From assembly GCA_002432805.1 (NCBI GenBank), contig DJGV01000001.1:62001-126000 (forward strand): a DNA stretch of 64,000 nucleotides, written 5' to 3'. The stretch is from Fervidobacterium sp. UBA5837 (GTDB lineage Bacteria > Thermotogota > Thermotogae > Thermotogales > Fervidobacteriaceae). Position numbers and translations under genes: made by a program. The notes beneath the pieces are model-generated. The model was not told the DNA's origin. It did not search any database and saw only the letters and a program-made list of their open reading frames with translations. Of this stretch, positions 35,388-43,428 are shown one piece after another. Position 1 is the stretch's first letter, and each line of letters begins with the position of its first letter.

Positions 35388-36100
35388 ATTTCATCACCTC
35401 TGAATATGGGACCATCGCTGCACACATGCTTTATGCCATCTTTCGTTATCACTGCACAGGACTTACAAGCACCTATTCCGCATCCCATGTACTCGTTATA
35501 CGATACGTAAGCAACTTTTCCTGGCACATCTGCAAAAGCCTTTATACCTATCTTTTCCATCATCTTCGAACCTGTTATGAAGACCCAATCGTGCTTTTCG
35601 TATTTCAATTTGGCCAGTAGTTGCACATAGGCATCATCACCGATATGCAGTTCGATTTTATCGTTGCTCACTGCATCTGCAAAACCTCTCTTCAATGGGG
35701 TTTTTGAACATACATGGAGTGGAATACCAAAGTGTTCCGTTAGATGAATGCCTTCAGCGATACAAGAAGGTGCAACAATTCCAACTCCGTTTGATGATGA
35801 CGGGATAAACGGATTTCCCAGTGGTCCAAGTACTTCTAAGGGCGTATCTGTTTCAACTATATATCTCGACCCGTCGCCAATGATTTTTACAGAAATGGCC
35901 AAATTGTCGCCAAACTTCCCTATTGTGAATGGTTTCCGCGTTAATCCGTGAGAGCCAACACTTACCATCACAAACTGACCAGTTAGAAAATCAATGCTCT
36001 CATTGAAGGTAACTAGAAAGGTATCTTCAGTGATATCAACACATTCTTTCTTTGTGAGTAAGTGTTTCTTAATTGTCTCAGTTATCAAGGAATATTCCAT
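35372..36100 (-). CDS. pyrK: dihydroorotate dehydrogenase electron-transfer subunit
   Basis: A 242-residue FAD and [2Fe-2S] subunit that passes electrons from PyrD to NAD+. FAD-binding RKPFTIG is followed by a short NAD domain and the cluster motif CGIGACKSC with a fourth cysteine in HVCSDGP. The start ATG 36100 lies inside the end of pyrC; the frame extends seven codons further upstream. Confidence 0.93.
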   Translation of the reverse strand: MEYSLITETIKKHLLTKKECVDITEDTFLVTFNESIDFLTGQFVMVSVGSHGLTRKPFTIGKFGDNLAISVKIIGDGSRYIVETDTPLEVLGPLGNPFIPSSSNGVGIVAPSCIAEGIHLTEHFGIPLHVCSKTPLKRGFADAVSNDKIELHIGDDAYVQLLAKLKYEKHDWVFITGSKMMEKIGIKAFADVPGKVAYVSYNEYMGCGIGACKSCAVITKDGIKHVCSDGPIFRGDEICFQD

Positions 36101-37238
36101 CCCAATACACCCACTTTCCATTTATTCTGGCTCCAAATATTCTTCCTTTCAATTTGTATCCGTTGAATGCACAGTTCTTACCCATACTGTAAAACCTACT
36201 GCTGTCAACAACATGTTCATCTTCTATGTTCAGAATTATCAAATCATCAGGAAATTTCATGCCCAAATCTTCATAACGCCAACCAAGAACTTTCAAAGGA
36301 TCAACTGTCAGCTTTCTAATTACAAGTTGTGGATCATCGAATACCGTGTGATAAACTGAAAATGCAACTTCGATGTGCGAACTACCATACGGTGCTCTTT
36401 CAAAATCGTTAGGCTTTTCTAGATGTGGTGCATGATCCGTTGAGAACGTATCGATGAAGCCTTTCCTCACAGCATTGATAAGCAAATCCCTATCTTTTGA
36501 GATTGGTGGATTGATCTTTTGATTCACATTGTCTATCATCTCTGGAATGAAAAAAGCATGATGTGGGGTCACCTCACAGGTAACACGTGCAAGCTTTCTT
36601 AAATGCTCTATCTCGTCTAAACTCTTACCCGTTGAGACATGCTGTATATGAAATCTGCTAAATCCAAATTCTAGTCCCAATAGTACAGTTCTGTTTATCG
36701 CAACTGCCTCATTAGAATATGGTCTTGTCGCATTTGGTAGACTTGTCCCAATGTAGAAATCACCTGCCACTTCATGCACTTGACTATGATCAAAAAGCAA
36801 TGCCGATTTCTTACTGCGGAATGATTCAACAATCTCTTGAGAATTGTATCTAATTCCATCGGTTGAAAATCCTGTCATTTGAATGGTCGAAGGTCCAGAC
36901 GAAATATCGGTAATCCCTCCAAAAAAACTCACTGTGTACAGATACTTGACAAGTTCATCTTTGGACAAAGATGCATGGTTACTTAGAACGTCCCACTCGC
37001 CAAGCGATGGATTCGTATTCGGCTGAATATTCAGTACTCCAAAACCACCTACAGTTGCAGCTTTGCTAAGTGATTTATAATCCTCACCGCCATTTAACCT
37101 TACATGGGTATGCAAGTCCACAAAAGGATATGTTATAATGAATTGATTGCCCATCGATACTTTTTCCGGTAGGTTGAGATTCAATTGCTCCTCAATACCT
37201 TCATACCACCTATTAGAAATCGGGTTGTAGAATCGCAC
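36078..37238 (-). CDS. pyrC: dihydroorotase
   Basis: A 386-residue amidohydrolase that closes carbamoyl aspartate to dihydroorotate. The metal-binding FVDLHTHVRLNGGEDY, VTPHHAFF and DTFSTDHAPH segments are intact. The start is probably GTG 37238, about seven bases after GAGGTG; GTG 37247 is in frame but touches that site. It is the first enzyme gene of pyrC-K-D-F-E. pyrB and carAB are not in the window. Confidence 0.92.
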   Translation of the reverse strand: MRFYNPISNRWYEGIEEQLNLNLPEKVSMGNQFIITYPFVDLHTHVRLNGGEDYKSLSKAATVGGFGVLNIQPNTNPSLGEWDVLSNHASLSKDELVKYLYTVSFFGGITDISSGPSTIQMTGFSTDGIRYNSQEIVESFRSKKSALLFDHSQVHEVAGDFYIGTSLPNATRPYSNEAVAINRTVLLGLEFGFSRFHIQHVSTGKSLDEIEHLRKLARVTCEVTPHHAFFIPEMIDNVNQKINPPISKDRDLLINAVRKGFIDTFSTDHAPHLEKPNDFERAPYGSSHIEVAFSVYHTVFDDPQLVIRKLTVDPLKVLGWRYEDLGMKFPDDLIILNIEDEHVVDSSRFYSMGKNCAFNGYKLKGRIFGARINGKWVYWDGIFLDN

Positions 37239-37257
37239 ATCAATCACCTCTTCAGCT

Positions 37258-37491
37258 TCAGCAAAAATAAAAACGAGGGCTTAAACAACAAGCCCTCGTC
37301 AATATTTGCTCTCGAATAACAAAAAATGTGATCATCGAAAAAAGAGTCCAAGTACTTAACAAGATATTCAAAAAGCCAAAGTAGTTAAGAACATTGAATT
37401 TAAAATTATTCAAATTTTTCAGATGCTCTTCAGCAAGAAGATCGCAAACTTTTTCCCGCGGGTTTCGGTCTCTCAGGACCAAATTAACCAT
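37258..37491 (-). CDS. pyr operon leader peptide spanning the attenuator
   Basis: A 77-codon frame with an excellent start: GGAGGT, six bases, ATG 37491. It begins about 20 bases after the predicted transcription start and ends at TGA 37258-37260, some 20 bases before pyrC, having been read through the terminator hairpin. The product (MVNLVLRDRNPREKVC..., then a hydrophobic Phe/Leu-rich stretch) resembles no protein I know. The position suggests that the act of translation matters, as in leader-peptide attenuation. U-rich runs (TTTTTT near 37336-37341 and 37321-37326) lie just before the hairpin. Confidence 0.6.
   Translation of the reverse strand: MVNLVLRDRNPREKVCDLLAEEHLKNLNNFKFNVLNYFGFLNILLSTWTLFSMITFFVIREQILTRACCLSPRFYFC
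37262..37299 (-). terminator. attenuator hairpin before pyrC
   Basis: On the minus strand ACGAGGGCTT, a seven-base loop and AAGCCCTCGT form a perfect 10-bp stem, followed by TTTTATTTTT. It lies between the pyr promoter and pyrC, so it must be read through for operon expression. Confidence 0.9.
37467..37480 (-). promoter_or_regulatory. PyrR-binding-loop-like hairpin
   Basis: On the minus strand GGTCCTGAGAGACC forms a 4-bp stem around CTGAGA. It matches nine of the twelve specified positions of the PyrR loop consensus (ARUCCNGNGAGGYU), and the differing stem positions still pair (G-C and U-A). It lies at codons 4-9 of the leader peptide. No pyrR gene is in the window. Confidence 0.5.
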
Positions 37492-37517
37492 CAACACACC
37501 TCCAGTATTTCGAAGAA

Positions 37518-37546
37518 ATTCTATCAATAAAAGTGAGTAAAGTCAA
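37518..37546 (-). promoter_or_regulatory. pyr operon promoter
   Basis: On the minus strand TTGACT (37546-37541), a 17-base spacer and TAGAAT (37523-37518). The start would be near 37511, about 10 bases before the leader ribosome-binding site. Confidence 0.75.
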
Positions 37547-37636
37547 GAGTCTGAATGTGTGATAGAACTTCTAATGTTGTCGCAGTAATGTATTCATGCG
37601 GTTTTATAAATTATCACAATATTCTTAGTCGAAAAA

Positions 37637-37666
37637 TTGACATGCAAGATGAAAAAATGATATACT
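37637..37666 (+). promoter_or_regulatory. strong promoter of a short transcript or the envelope cluster
   Basis: A perfect TTGACA (37637-37642), 18 bases and TATACT (37661-37666). The next hairpin is at 37726-37750 and the next gene starts only at 37910. Confidence 0.7.
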
Positions 37667-37672
37667 ATATCG

Positions 37673-37758
37673 TGAAACGGGGGCACTGGGGATAGGTGGA
37701 AATCGAGCAAGCTTTCTTATATTTGGTGTGCACGCTATTGGCGTGCACACTTTGTTAT
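37673..37758 (+). ncRNA. candidate small RNA or leader element
   Basis: Between the promoter above and a 10-bp perfect hairpin (GTGTGCACGC, loop TATTG, complement; 37726-37750) followed by TTTGTT lies an 80-base G-rich sequence (GGGGGCACTGGGGATAGGTGG...) with no reading frame. It may be a small RNA, or a leader of the downstream genes with partial termination. It fits no riboswitch class I can recall. Confidence 0.4.
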
Positions 37759-37909
37759 ATACATTACTTATGAATATTCATGGATATTTTGAAATCTTAC
37801 TGAACACGCATTCCAAGAATTGTGAACTGTTTTGCTATTAATATAGTCTAATCACTAGTCACGGAAACTCTTGAGTGTGGCAACTACTCTATTATAAGGA
37901 GGGGTATTT

Positions 37910-38572
37910 GTGGATAACATGATGACTTGGGTTCTCATCGGTATACTTGCTGTTGGATTGGTTGTAGGTGGTATTTTCTTATTAACCCCGAAAGACAGAT
38001 ATATCGAAGTTGATGGTGTAAAGATTTGGCAGATACCAAAAGATGCAGAAGTAACGTTCATTAACCAAGCTCAGGCACAGTCGGTGAAGACATTGAAGCA
38101 GAAGAACCAACTTATTGCATTTGTAGGTGAGGCGCAAGGAACTGGAAGTGCTCAGGACCAGGAAGTCGCAAAGATGAGAGCATATTCGCAGATTGCAGAA
38201 TTTTTGAATGCCCAGGTTAGTACTTTTGCACAATTGGTTGAAGGACAGCTTCAGAACGTTGAAGTTTCCGGAAACAAGAACGATATTGTCAGTGCATCTG
38301 TAAATGCGTACAAGAGAGTGACTGAACTTTTTGCACAAGGCAGAGTCTCCGGCGCATATGTCTTTGCAGTTTGGAGAGTAAAGGGTGGAAATATTACAAG
38401 CACCTATTCTCTGCTTGTATATGATCCTGGATTAATTGTGAAGATAATCGAACTCGACGCGCAAGTACAACAGGCAGTAGATGAACTTGGAAAACAGGGT
38501 GTCAATTTCTTCGAGAATCTAAACGCCGTCATGCAAGAAGCAACAAAAGGCACACCAATGGAGCAGAAATAG
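37910..38572 (+). CDS. membrane-anchored LPP20-like protein, paralogue 1
   Basis: A 220-residue protein with one N-terminal membrane helix (residues about 6-26) and no lipobox, so it is anchored in the inner membrane with the rest outside. A domain from about 60 to 175 (FVGEAQGTGSAQDQEVAKMRAYSQIAEFL, then YAVW-like strand and LLVYDP end) resembles the LPP20/FlgP-type domain of envelope proteins. It is about 75% identical by eye to the N-terminal part of the next gene. The start is GTG 37910 behind AAGGAGGGG. Function unknown. Confidence 0.7.
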   Translation: MDNMMTWVLIGILAVGLVVGGIFLLTPKDRYIEVDGVKIWQIPKDAEVTFINQAQAQSVKTLKQKNQLIAFVGEAQGTGSAQDQEVAKMRAYSQIAEFLNAQVSTFAQLVEGQLQNVEVSGNKNDIVSASVNAYKRVTELFAQGRVSGAYVFAVWRVKGGNITSTYSLLVYDPGLIVKIIELDAQVQQAVDELGKQGVNFFENLNAVMQEATKGTPMEQK

Positions 38573-38586
38573 TTATTTCTCTTTGC

Positions 38587-38620
38587 ATCCTCCTGCAAAT
38601 GCAGGGGGATATTTTCTTTT
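38587..38620 (+). terminator. intergenic terminator-like hairpin
   Basis: A 10-bp stem ATCCTCCTGC/GCAGGGGGAT (one G-T pair), loop AAAT, then ATTTTCTTTT. It lies between the first two paralogues, so it may set a lower level for the second gene. Confidence 0.75.
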
Positions 38621-38638
38621 AGTTGGAGGCGACTAAGT

Positions 38639-41320
38639 GTGGATAATGTAACCTGGCTTTTGATAGGTGTTTTGTTAGTTGCAGCGATAGGCTTGGGTGC
38701 GTTTTTTTTAATGCAACCACAGGATAAGTGGATAGAGGCAGATGGTGTGAAGGTTTGGAAGATTCCATCGGATGCAGAGATTGTGGAAGTCAACACTGCA
38801 AAAGCTGGAGCTGTCAAGAACCTTGCACAGTCTAATAAGTTAATTGCTTTTGTAGGAGAGGCACAGGGAATAGGAACAATTCAAGATCAAGAAGTAGCAA
38901 AACTAAGGGCCTATTCACAGATAGCAGAGCTTTTGAACGCAAATGTCAGCACGTTTGCTCAATTAGTAGAAGGGCAGTTACAAAATGTCCAAGTTTCAGG
39001 AAACAAGAGTGATATTGTCAGTGCTTCGACAAATGCTTACAAACGTGTCACAGAACTTTTTGCAGCAGGCAGAATTTCAGGTGCTTATGTGTATGCTACG
39101 TGGCAGGCAAAGGAAGGCAATTTGGTGCACACGTACGTTTTGTTGGTTTACGATCCAGAGGATGTGAAGAAATTCATTGAGATGCAGCCAGATATCCAGC
39201 AAGCCGTTAATCAACTTGGGAACCTTGGTGTCGATTTCTTTACCTCACTCAACGGTGTCATAGATCAAGCGATGTTGGGAACTTCGTTAGCACCTGCGGT
39301 TCAAACGCCGCAGCAACCAGTTCAACCTACTCAACCTACTCAACCTACCCAGCCAATCCAACCAACTCCTTCGTTACCTTCGAACGTTAGTTACATGAAA
39401 GGTATTGGAGAGGCATATGGTAGTACTGAACTTGAGGCAGAGGAAATTGCAAAGAAAAATGCTCTCACAAATCTTTCAGAACAGCTTTACATTGATGTGC
39501 AAACAACTTCAAAGTTGAACGAACAACTTCTCCAGACAATTTCAAATAACACTGTGAGAGAAACTCTCAACAGAGAGTATCAAAAGACGATAGAAACAAA
39601 ATCTCAATTTGAGTTTATCGATGTTAGATACAATGTTGTTGATAAGAAGAAGGATTCAAGCGGTAAGTATTATGCAAAGGTAGAAGCCTTGGTAGAAGAA
39701 GAGAATACGAAGAAAACTTTTGAAACATACATATCTTTGAAATTGGCAGGTACACTTTTAGATTCTGGCATGGTATTCACAGCCAAGGGTCTTTTAGATA
39801 AGTATGAATCGCTCTTTTCAAAATACAAGTTTCCACCAAATATATCACAGGAAATTGCATTGATTGTCGGAAAGATAAGGAGTAAGTATGCAGAGATCGA
39901 TGGAATGGTGAAGAATGTTAAAGCTAAAGAGATCAAAGATTTCAACGATGTAGTTCAAATCGTAGAATTACTCAATGCGTTGGATGCTGCTGCTTTGGAT
40001 GTTCCAGATGGTTTAGTCGATAGAGAAAGGCTTAGACCGTATTTGAAGGATGTGAAAATTGAGCTTTCTGGACCAACAGAAGTACTCATTGGTGAGCAGG
40101 TTTCTGTCGAAATAAGGTCCAGTGCAAATGCTATAACATCCGTGAGGATTATAAACGACAACATCGATGGTCCAAATATTGTTACTTTGAAAGATGGAAA
40201 AGCTGTCTTTTCAGGCGTTGTAAAGGCAATCGATTCAAAGATTACCGTTTCGATAGGTGGATTAGTCAATACAGTTTGGGCACCGGGAAAAGTACTCGTT
40301 AATCCAGATGTTGTGAGAGTGATTTCAAGAGATGGTGATAAGCTGAGAATACTCGCAGGTGGAAGTGCAAAACCTGGTTTAGATACGAAAGTTACAAGAG
40401 ACAATGCAATCAAAGATGCTTTGACAAAAATCGTCAGAAAATCTGCTGCAGAAGTTTTATTGGGACAAGACAAGGATTTGCTTGACGTTCCAATAGACGA
40501 ATACATAGTGAACAAAGTCAGCGCAGGTATCGATTATGAAATTACTGCGACTGGGGAATATCAAGGTATATACTTTGCGGTCGTCAGTGCAACAGTTATG
40601 AAAGAAAGATTCCAAAACGATATACGAGATGCACTCAAAAGTGCACCAAGTGGATTTGCGATGCTGATAGTTGATGGCGATAGTTCAGGTTACATTGAAC
40701 CCACTATGATTTCGAGTATGGTTGATGCAGGGATAAAGCTTGTTTCAAAAGATTTTTCCAAGAAAATACTCGAAGAACAACAGAGATTGGGTTACAATTT
40801 GACAACATTGGGAAAACTTGCCGCTCTATCCAGTGCAAGATATTTGCTGTATACAAAGGTAACTTCAACTTCAACGTACGTCTCTGACTACAGTGTCTAC
40901 TCAGTCAGGATGGCGGTTAGTACACAGATAATCGATTCCATAACGGGTAACATATTAACTGCACCGCAATTTGAAGAAGTTAACACGGGTGCTACCGCAC
41001 AAGCAGCAGTCTCAAAGATTGTCAATGGGCAGAATTTCAAGAACTACGTCCAGCAGGTCATAAACTCGCTGAACTTTGAAAATGTGCAAACGAAGAAGGT
41101 CTTTAGATATACTTTTGTGCTCGAAAGAGCAGTGTATGGTTCGATGCTAATGGATTATTTGAATGCAAAGTATGAGGGGATTAAAGTTATAGAAAAGGCA
41201 GATACAAAACTCGTTATAGAGGCTAGCGTGGATATGAACACACTTGAAGCGTTCTTCAAGACGATAGATGCACTCAAGATAAAGAAGATATCTGATTACA
41301 ATTATCAAGTGACGAAGTGA
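38639..41320 (+). CDS. large membrane-anchored envelope protein with LPP20-like and FlgT/CsgG-like domains
   Basis: An 893-residue protein. Residues 1-215 repeat the architecture of the preceding gene (N-terminal helix, LPP20-like domain). Then comes a Pro/Gln/Thr-rich linker (about 220-250) with PTQ repeats, and a second LPP20/FlgT-N-like domain (GIGEAYGSTELEAEEIAKKNALTNLSEQL). Several unassigned beta and helical regions follow, including a second GGSAKPGLDTKVTRDNAIKDALTKI motif near 575-600 and a CsgG-like nucleotide-fold region near 680-800 (LLIVDGDSSG.., ARYLLYTKV, TQIIDSITGNIL). No recognised enzyme motif is seen. The start is GTG 38639 after TTGGAGG. It may be an inner-membrane-anchored periplasmic scaffold. 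Confidence 0.7.
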   Translation: MDNVTWLLIGVLLVAAIGLGAFFLMQPQDKWIEADGVKVWKIPSDAEIVEVNTAKAGAVKNLAQSNKLIAFVGEAQGIGTIQDQEVAKLRAYSQIAELLNANVSTFAQLVEGQLQNVQVSGNKSDIVSASTNAYKRVTELFAAGRISGAYVYATWQAKEGNLVHTYVLLVYDPEDVKKFIEMQPDIQQAVNQLGNLGVDFFTSLNGVIDQAMLGTSLAPAVQTPQQPVQPTQPTQPTQPIQPTPSLPSNVSYMKGIGEAYGSTELEAEEIAKKNALTNLSEQLYIDVQTTSKLNEQLLQTISNNTVRETLNREYQKTIETKSQFEFIDVRYNVVDKKKDSSGKYYAKVEALVEEENTKKTFETYISLKLAGTLLDSGMVFTAKGLLDKYESLFSKYKFPPNISQEIALIVGKIRSKYAEIDGMVKNVKAKEIKDFNDVVQIVELLNALDAAALDVPDGLVDRERLRPYLKDVKIELSGPTEVLIGEQVSVEIRSSANAITSVRIINDNIDGPNIVTLKDGKAVFSGVVKAIDSKITVSIGGLVNTVWAPGKVLVNPDVVRVISRDGDKLRILAGGSAKPGLDTKVTRDNAIKDALTKIVRKSAAEVLLGQDKDLLDVPIDEYIVNKVSAGIDYEITATGEYQGIYFAVVSATVMKERFQNDIRDALKSAPSGFAMLIVDGDSSGYIEPTMISSMVDAGIKLVSKDFSKKILEEQQRLGYNLTTLGKLAALSSARYLLYTKVTSTSTYVSDYSVYSVRMAVSTQIIDSITGNILTAPQFEEVNTGATAQAAVSKIVNGQNFKNYVQQVINSLNFENVQTKKVFRYTFVLERAVYGSMLMDYLNAKYEGIKVIEKADTKLVIEASVDMNTLEAFFKTIDALKIKKISDYNYQVTK
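39323..39349 (+). repeat. coding minisatellite, 3 x 9 bp
   Basis: Three tandem copies of CAACCTACT (the last ends ACC) encode the Gln-Pro-Thr linker repeats of the 893-residue protein. Confidence 0.9.
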
Positions 41321-41368
41321 TAACATAGAAATGATAACATAATTGTTTGGATTGGAAGAGGTGATTTC

Positions 41369-42547
41369 ATGAGGTATTCAAAGGCAACAGTTGTAGCGTT
41401 ACTTTTTATAATAACGTGTTCCATTTTTGCGGCAGGTGGGATAGCCGTGACTGATAAAATCAGCTTGGTGATTCTCCCTGCAAAAATCGGCAATGGATGG
41501 AACATGGATGAGGTAGATTATCTGCTCTCTATTATGGAAGAACAAGCTTTAGAACTTGGAAGGTTTCAATTGTTTCCACGTGCTGACCTTCAGCAGATCA
41601 TGAAAGAGCGGAACATGTCAGAATTTGGGGTTTCGGATGCGATTGAAATAGGAAAGCTTGGTGGTTCTAAGTACGCATTATTACTTACTTTGACTGAACT
41701 TTCCTCCGCATGGAGCGATAAATCGAAATCGTATGAAGCAACATCGAGATACACGATCAAACTTTACAATATCGAAAACGGTGAACTGCTGGCTTCCAAG
41801 GCAATGGAATCGAGTGGCAGGTCAAAAGATACAGGTCAAAAAGCAATCACAGATGCACTGAAGTCTACTGTGTCGTCTATATGGCTTGAATTAAGAGAAA
41901 TATTCAAGTTGGAAGCATACGTAAAGTCAGTTAGTGGTAATAATGTTGTCCTTGCTGGAATAGATCCAAAACTCGCACAAAGAGGGTTCATATTTGAGAT
42001 TGAGACATCGAGCGGCGGTATCGGATACGTAAAGGTCACAGGATACAACAAGGCAGATGGCACGGTTGTGACTAAATTCATGTACGGCGAGAAACCTATG
42101 CAGTATGACATCGCAACGGAATATCCAACTCCTGGAATACATGCTGGTCTAGGCATTTCAACATTCTCAGGTATGTTTGGATTGGGAGTAAGCGCATGGA
42201 CTGATGGTAGTGATAGTACAATACCCCTTCCAATTTACGTCGGCGTTGGGACATTTCTTGGATCGATATTGAGTTACACTCCAGCGTATGTAGAGCTGGG
42301 AGCTGGATTCAAATTATTAGAGATGGGAAGAATTGGAGTACTAGTCAATGGTGGGATAAGCATAATAGGACTCTTTGACTTAGACACATCTGATGTCATT
42401 GGTATGTTGTATGGTGCATTTGCAGGCGGCATGCTGACTTACGAGTTCAACCCATCGTTGGGGATCTACGGATCTGCAGGTTATTCGATGTACTTAAGCG
42501 ACGATGGATTATCCGGACTCAGCGTACAACTTGGCATCTACTTCTAA
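41369..42547 (+). CDS. secreted CsgG-like/beta-barrel envelope protein
   Basis: A 392-residue protein with a signal peptide (residues 1-22, hydrophobic core ending IFAAG). Residues 30-180 resemble the CsgG family (ISLVILPAKIGNGWNMDEVDYL, FQLFPRADLQQIMKERNMSEFG, ALLLTLTELSS, YTIKLYNIENGELLASK). A small FlgT-C-like beta region follows at 180-245. The end, with alternating Gly and aromatic residues and a final Phe, looks like a short outer-membrane beta-barrel. It lies within the LPP20-like paralogue cluster, 48 bases after the large protein, and probably acts with it. Confidence 0.7.
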   Translation: MRYSKATVVALLFIITCSIFAAGGIAVTDKISLVILPAKIGNGWNMDEVDYLLSIMEEQALELGRFQLFPRADLQQIMKERNMSEFGVSDAIEIGKLGGSKYALLLTLTELSSAWSDKSKSYEATSRYTIKLYNIENGELLASKAMESSGRSKDTGQKAITDALKSTVSSIWLELREIFKLEAYVKSVSGNNVVLAGIDPKLAQRGFIFEIETSSGGIGYVKVTGYNKADGTVVTKFMYGEKPMQYDIATEYPTPGIHAGLGISTFSGMFGLGVSAWTDGSDSTIPLPIYVGVGTFLGSILSYTPAYVELGAGFKLLEMGRIGVLVNGGISIIGLFDLDTSDVIGMLYGAFAGGMLTYEFNPSLGIYGSAGYSMYLSDDGLSGLSVQLGIYF

Positions 42548-42562
42548 GAAATCGTATACATC

Positions 42563-42589
42563 CTAAACAATCTAAACAATCTAAACAAT
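42563..42589 (+). repeat. intergenic tandem repeat, 3 x 9 bp
   Basis: Three perfect copies of CTAAACAAT stand between the CsgG-like gene and the next paralogue, ending 13 bases before its ribosome-binding site. Copy number could change the spacing but no function is known. Confidence 0.9.
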
Positions 42590-42609
42590 GAGAATTGGGA
42601 GGTGGTCTC

Positions 42610-43266
42610 TTGGATACAACCACAATATTACTTGTAAGTGTAGTAATAATAGCCGTTGGCGTTGGAATATTCTTTTTCGCGCTTCCAAGAGAAGATGTTC
42701 AGTGGATCATGGCAGATGGTATCAAGATTCAAAGCATCTCAAAGGATGCCAGGATTGTTTATGTCAACAATACAATGGAAAAGCGTGTTCGTGAGTTATA
42801 CCAAAGTGGGACACTACTTGCATTCAGGGGAGAAAGTATCGGTGGAGGTATAGATACAGTCAAAGCAAGGGGTAAAGCAAAGACAAATGCGTACAAGGAA
42901 TTGTCCGAATATTTCAATGCGAGGATCTCTACCTTTTCTCAATTGGTTGATGGTCAAATACAATCAATCGCTAGTTCTGGAAAGGCAAGCGCGGAGAGTT
43001 TGAAAAGCACAGCCATGCAGGCATATGAATCGGTAACTGAAATGTTTTCAAGTACAGAAGTATCAGGTACCTACATATATGCCATATGGGAAGAATATGT
43101 GGGAAACCTTGTGTATACGAACGTGTTACTCATATTTGACCCTGTAGGTGCCATCGAGGCTGTCAAGAGTAATGAACAGATAGCAAAGCAGATAGACGAA
43201 CTTGGTCAAAACGGTGTTGATTTCTTCAAAGCATTGAATGGAGTCATAGAGGAAGCAAAGAAATAG
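42610..43266 (+). CDS. membrane-anchored LPP20-like protein, paralogue 3
   Basis: A 218-residue protein with the same layout as the first gene of the cluster: N-terminal helix (about 5-25), then the LPP20-like domain (LLAFRGESIGGGIDTVKARGKAKTNAYKELSEYF) and a matching C-terminal QIDELGQNGVDFFKALNGVIEEA. It is clearly more divergent than the other two. The start is TTG 42610, behind GGGAGGTG, which aligns with the paralogues; the frame opens five codons earlier. Confidence 0.7.
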   Translation: MDTTTILLVSVVIIAVGVGIFFFALPREDVQWIMADGIKIQSISKDARIVYVNNTMEKRVRELYQSGTLLAFRGESIGGGIDTVKARGKAKTNAYKELSEYFNARISTFSQLVDGQIQSIASSGKASAESLKSTAMQAYESVTEMFSSTEVSGTYIYAIWEEYVGNLVYTNVLLIFDPVGAIEAVKSNEQIAKQIDELGQNGVDFFKALNGVIEEAKK

Positions 43267-43326
43267 AGAATGTGTGAGAATTAAGAATGGGTCGGTCTCT
43301 TTCTGATATTTCAGATTGACAAACTA

Positions 43327-43351
43327 AAAGGCGTGCTAAGCACGCCTTTTG
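43327..43351. terminator. bidirectional terminator between the envelope cluster and lepB
   Basis: An 11-bp perfect stem AAAAGGCGTGC, loop TAA and GCACGCCTTTT, with A/T runs on both sides, between convergent genes. Confidence 0.92.
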
Positions 43352-43428
43352 AGTTTATGTCTGGGTATATAATTACTAGTTGAATGGCACTATTTCAATT
43401 ACATTATTCACCACAAATTCGCTTGCAC

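Noticed and set aside
37673..37758. Small SRP RNA (4.5S)
   Set aside because: The conserved GGUCAGG and GGAAGCAGCC core is absent, so I list it only as a candidate of unknown type.
42563..42589. Start of a CRISPR or attachment-site array
   Set aside because: Only three contiguous 9-bp units without spacers; no cas or integrase gene is in the window.
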